Below are positions 31,865 through 32,780 of a DNA stretch of 32,780 bases, piece after piece; the stretch's first letter is position 1; each line of letters begins with the position of its first letter. The DNA comes from JAAYHC01 sp964483175 (GTDB taxonomy: Bacteria; Bacillota; UBA5301), in assembly GCA_964483175.1 (NCBI GenBank), contig CAZAAT010000022.1:1-32780 (forward strand), in the 5' to 3' direction. The translations under genes were made by a program, and so were the position numbers. Below the pieces are notes generated by a model. That model worked only from the letters and a program-made list of their open reading frames with translations, did no database searches and was not told the origin of the DNA.

Positions 31865-32780
31865 TATTTATTCATCCTTACAAGTTTCTTTAGCGCTTTT
31901 CTTGCTTTGCGTTTTAGCTTTGCAAGCTTGGTTTCCCTGCAATATTTGTTAACTAGCTCATCAAAAGGTAGTCGATTAAGATCGGCAAAGAAACTCTCTC
32001 TTTGGGGATTGATTGCAACAGATTTTATCGCTGACGGGTTATAAGCTACGGCCTGATTAATATCTACCTCTTGATAAACAATTCGATCCTTGATGGCGTC
32101 AAATAACATTTTGCCTTTAGGGGTATTGATGAAGACTAACGAAGTACCTTTGTCATCATGCAGCTCGGGCAGTAGGCGATGAACTCCCCAAAAATCGGCT
32201 AGGGTAAGATCACTGTCACGATGCAATGTCTTGAAGTTACAATGATAACAGGATGGACGTAGGCAGAGATCGCGCAGAAAGGCCTTCATGTATAAATCGT
32301 TGCCATGATGCTGGGCATATTCGGTATCATTGTCAAAGCTGAATGATACTGAGTACCGCCTCCAACCATCATTCTTTTGCCGAAAATTAGCTTTTATGAT
32401 CTTTGAACCAGCATTACTTTCTTGATGTGCGATGTATTTACGCCAGACTAAGGGCGACGGTACCCCATGACAAATGATATCAACACAATATAGGTTCTCA
32501 TAATCGCGGTGCAGATAGGCTCGCAATCCCCCAAGCTGACAGGGCGTCCCTGAGAATAGGACTGGTTTGCCTTGGTTCAGAAATGCCTTCACCTGTTTAT
32601 AGGTGTCGCCGATTATGGATTGGACGTATTTAGAACCCCGAAAGTGTCTTAGTTCATCTATAGTTTGTGCATAGCCATGTACTACATTAAAATCAGCGTC
32701 GAAAGCTGCCCCAAAGACGACACCACCATTGCCAATCGTCTGCTCTGCCAGCAGCGTAAAGAGACCACCCGAAGAGCTCG
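31864..32780 (-). CDS. Coenzyme F420 hydrogenase/dehydrogenase beta-subunit family protein (N-terminus cut by right edge)
   Basis: About 305 visible residues of an FrhB/FdhB-family flavin and iron-sulphur oxidoreductase. The reading frame runs open to the window edge; an internal GTG at 32592 is not the start because SGGLFTLLAEQTIG and GYAQTIDELRHFRGSKYVQS, well-conserved parts of this family, lie upstream of it. Further on are LFSGTPCQLGG, VDIICHGVPSP and LRPSCYHCNFK, with cysteines likely for cluster binding, then LADFWGVH. The N-terminal domain with further clusters is missing. Bacterial members often sit in polysaccharide clusters with pyruvyl transferases; that neighbour would be outside the window. 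The basic C-terminus KRKARKALKKLVRMNK is odd. Confidence 0.9.
   Translation of the reverse strand, partial: SSSGGLFTLLAEQTIGNGGVVFGAAFDADFNVVHGYAQTIDELRHFRGSKYVQSIIGDTYKQVKAFLNQGKPVLFSGTPCQLGGLRAYLHRDYENLYCVDIICHGVPSPLVWRKYIAHQESNAGSKIIKANFRQKNDGWRRYSVSFSFDNDTEYAQHHGNDLYMKAFLRDLCLRPSCYHCNFKTLHRDSDLTLADFWGVHRLLPELHDDKGTSLVFINTPKGKMLFDAIKDRIVYQEVDINQAVAYNPSAIKSVAINPQRESFFADLNRLPFDELVNKYCRETKLAKLKRKARKALKKLVRMNK

Overview
The window reads as a chromosomal segment of an anaerobic, fermentative member of the Bacillota (Firmicutes). Pointers are an AddA/AddB recombination nuclease pair, a FapA (DUF342) protein, a DUF2294-like protein, Shine-Dalgarno-driven GTG and TTG starts, and base composition that looks near half G+C by eye. 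All three transport binding proteins carry plain signal peptides without a lipobox cysteine, and there is a CsgG-like secreted protein. This suggests a diderm Firmicute (for example Limnochordia- or Halanaerobiales-like) rather than a classical monoderm; this is inference, not proof.

Bases 1-17609 (all minus strand) form a large carbohydrate or polyol catabolic locus, transcribed from high to low coordinates. The distal half holds an iron-type alcohol dehydrogenase, an LsrB/RhaS-like sugar binding protein, a double-domain ATPase, two RbsC-type permeases, DhaK, DhaL, an M42 metallopeptidase-fold enzyme and an FGGY kinase. The proximal half holds a DeoR regulator, a BtpA/SgcQ protein, a second FGGY kinase, a short-chain dehydrogenase and a MalF/MalG-type transporter with its binding protein (no ATPase). 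It ends in an inositol-monophosphatase-family gene cut by the left edge. DeoR + BtpA + M42 recalls the cryptic sgc operon of E. coli, here with ABC transporters and FGGY/DhaKL kinases instead of a PTS. The substrate is not identifiable from sequence; a short polyol or ketose is a reasonable guess.

Bases 17708-20902 hold a three-gene polar amino acid ABC transporter, closed by an intrinsic terminator, preceded by a secreted protein of unknown function. The divergent gap 20903-21196 is the least explained part. On the plus strand it has a good sigma-70-like promoter, about 100 nt of RNA closed by a long interrupted stem, and a hairpin/T-run terminator ending 28 nt before the start of fapA. That is the layout of a riboswitch, attenuator or small RNA. 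On the minus strand the same DNA has short cysteine-rich reading frames.

Bases 21197-24700 carry fapA, a convergent DUF2294-like gene overlapping its 3' end, and a csgG-like gene with its own promoter and structured leader. Bases 24755-30575 are addB-addA, translationally coupled; both proteins carry the four-cysteine iron-sulphur nuclease pattern, and AddB is short and lacks a Walker A motif. The right end has a small two-helix membrane protein (plus strand), then on the minus strand a metallophosphoesterase coupled to an F420-hydrogenase-beta-family protein truncated by the right edge. No tRNA, rRNA, CRISPR, insertion sequence or phage gene was recognised.
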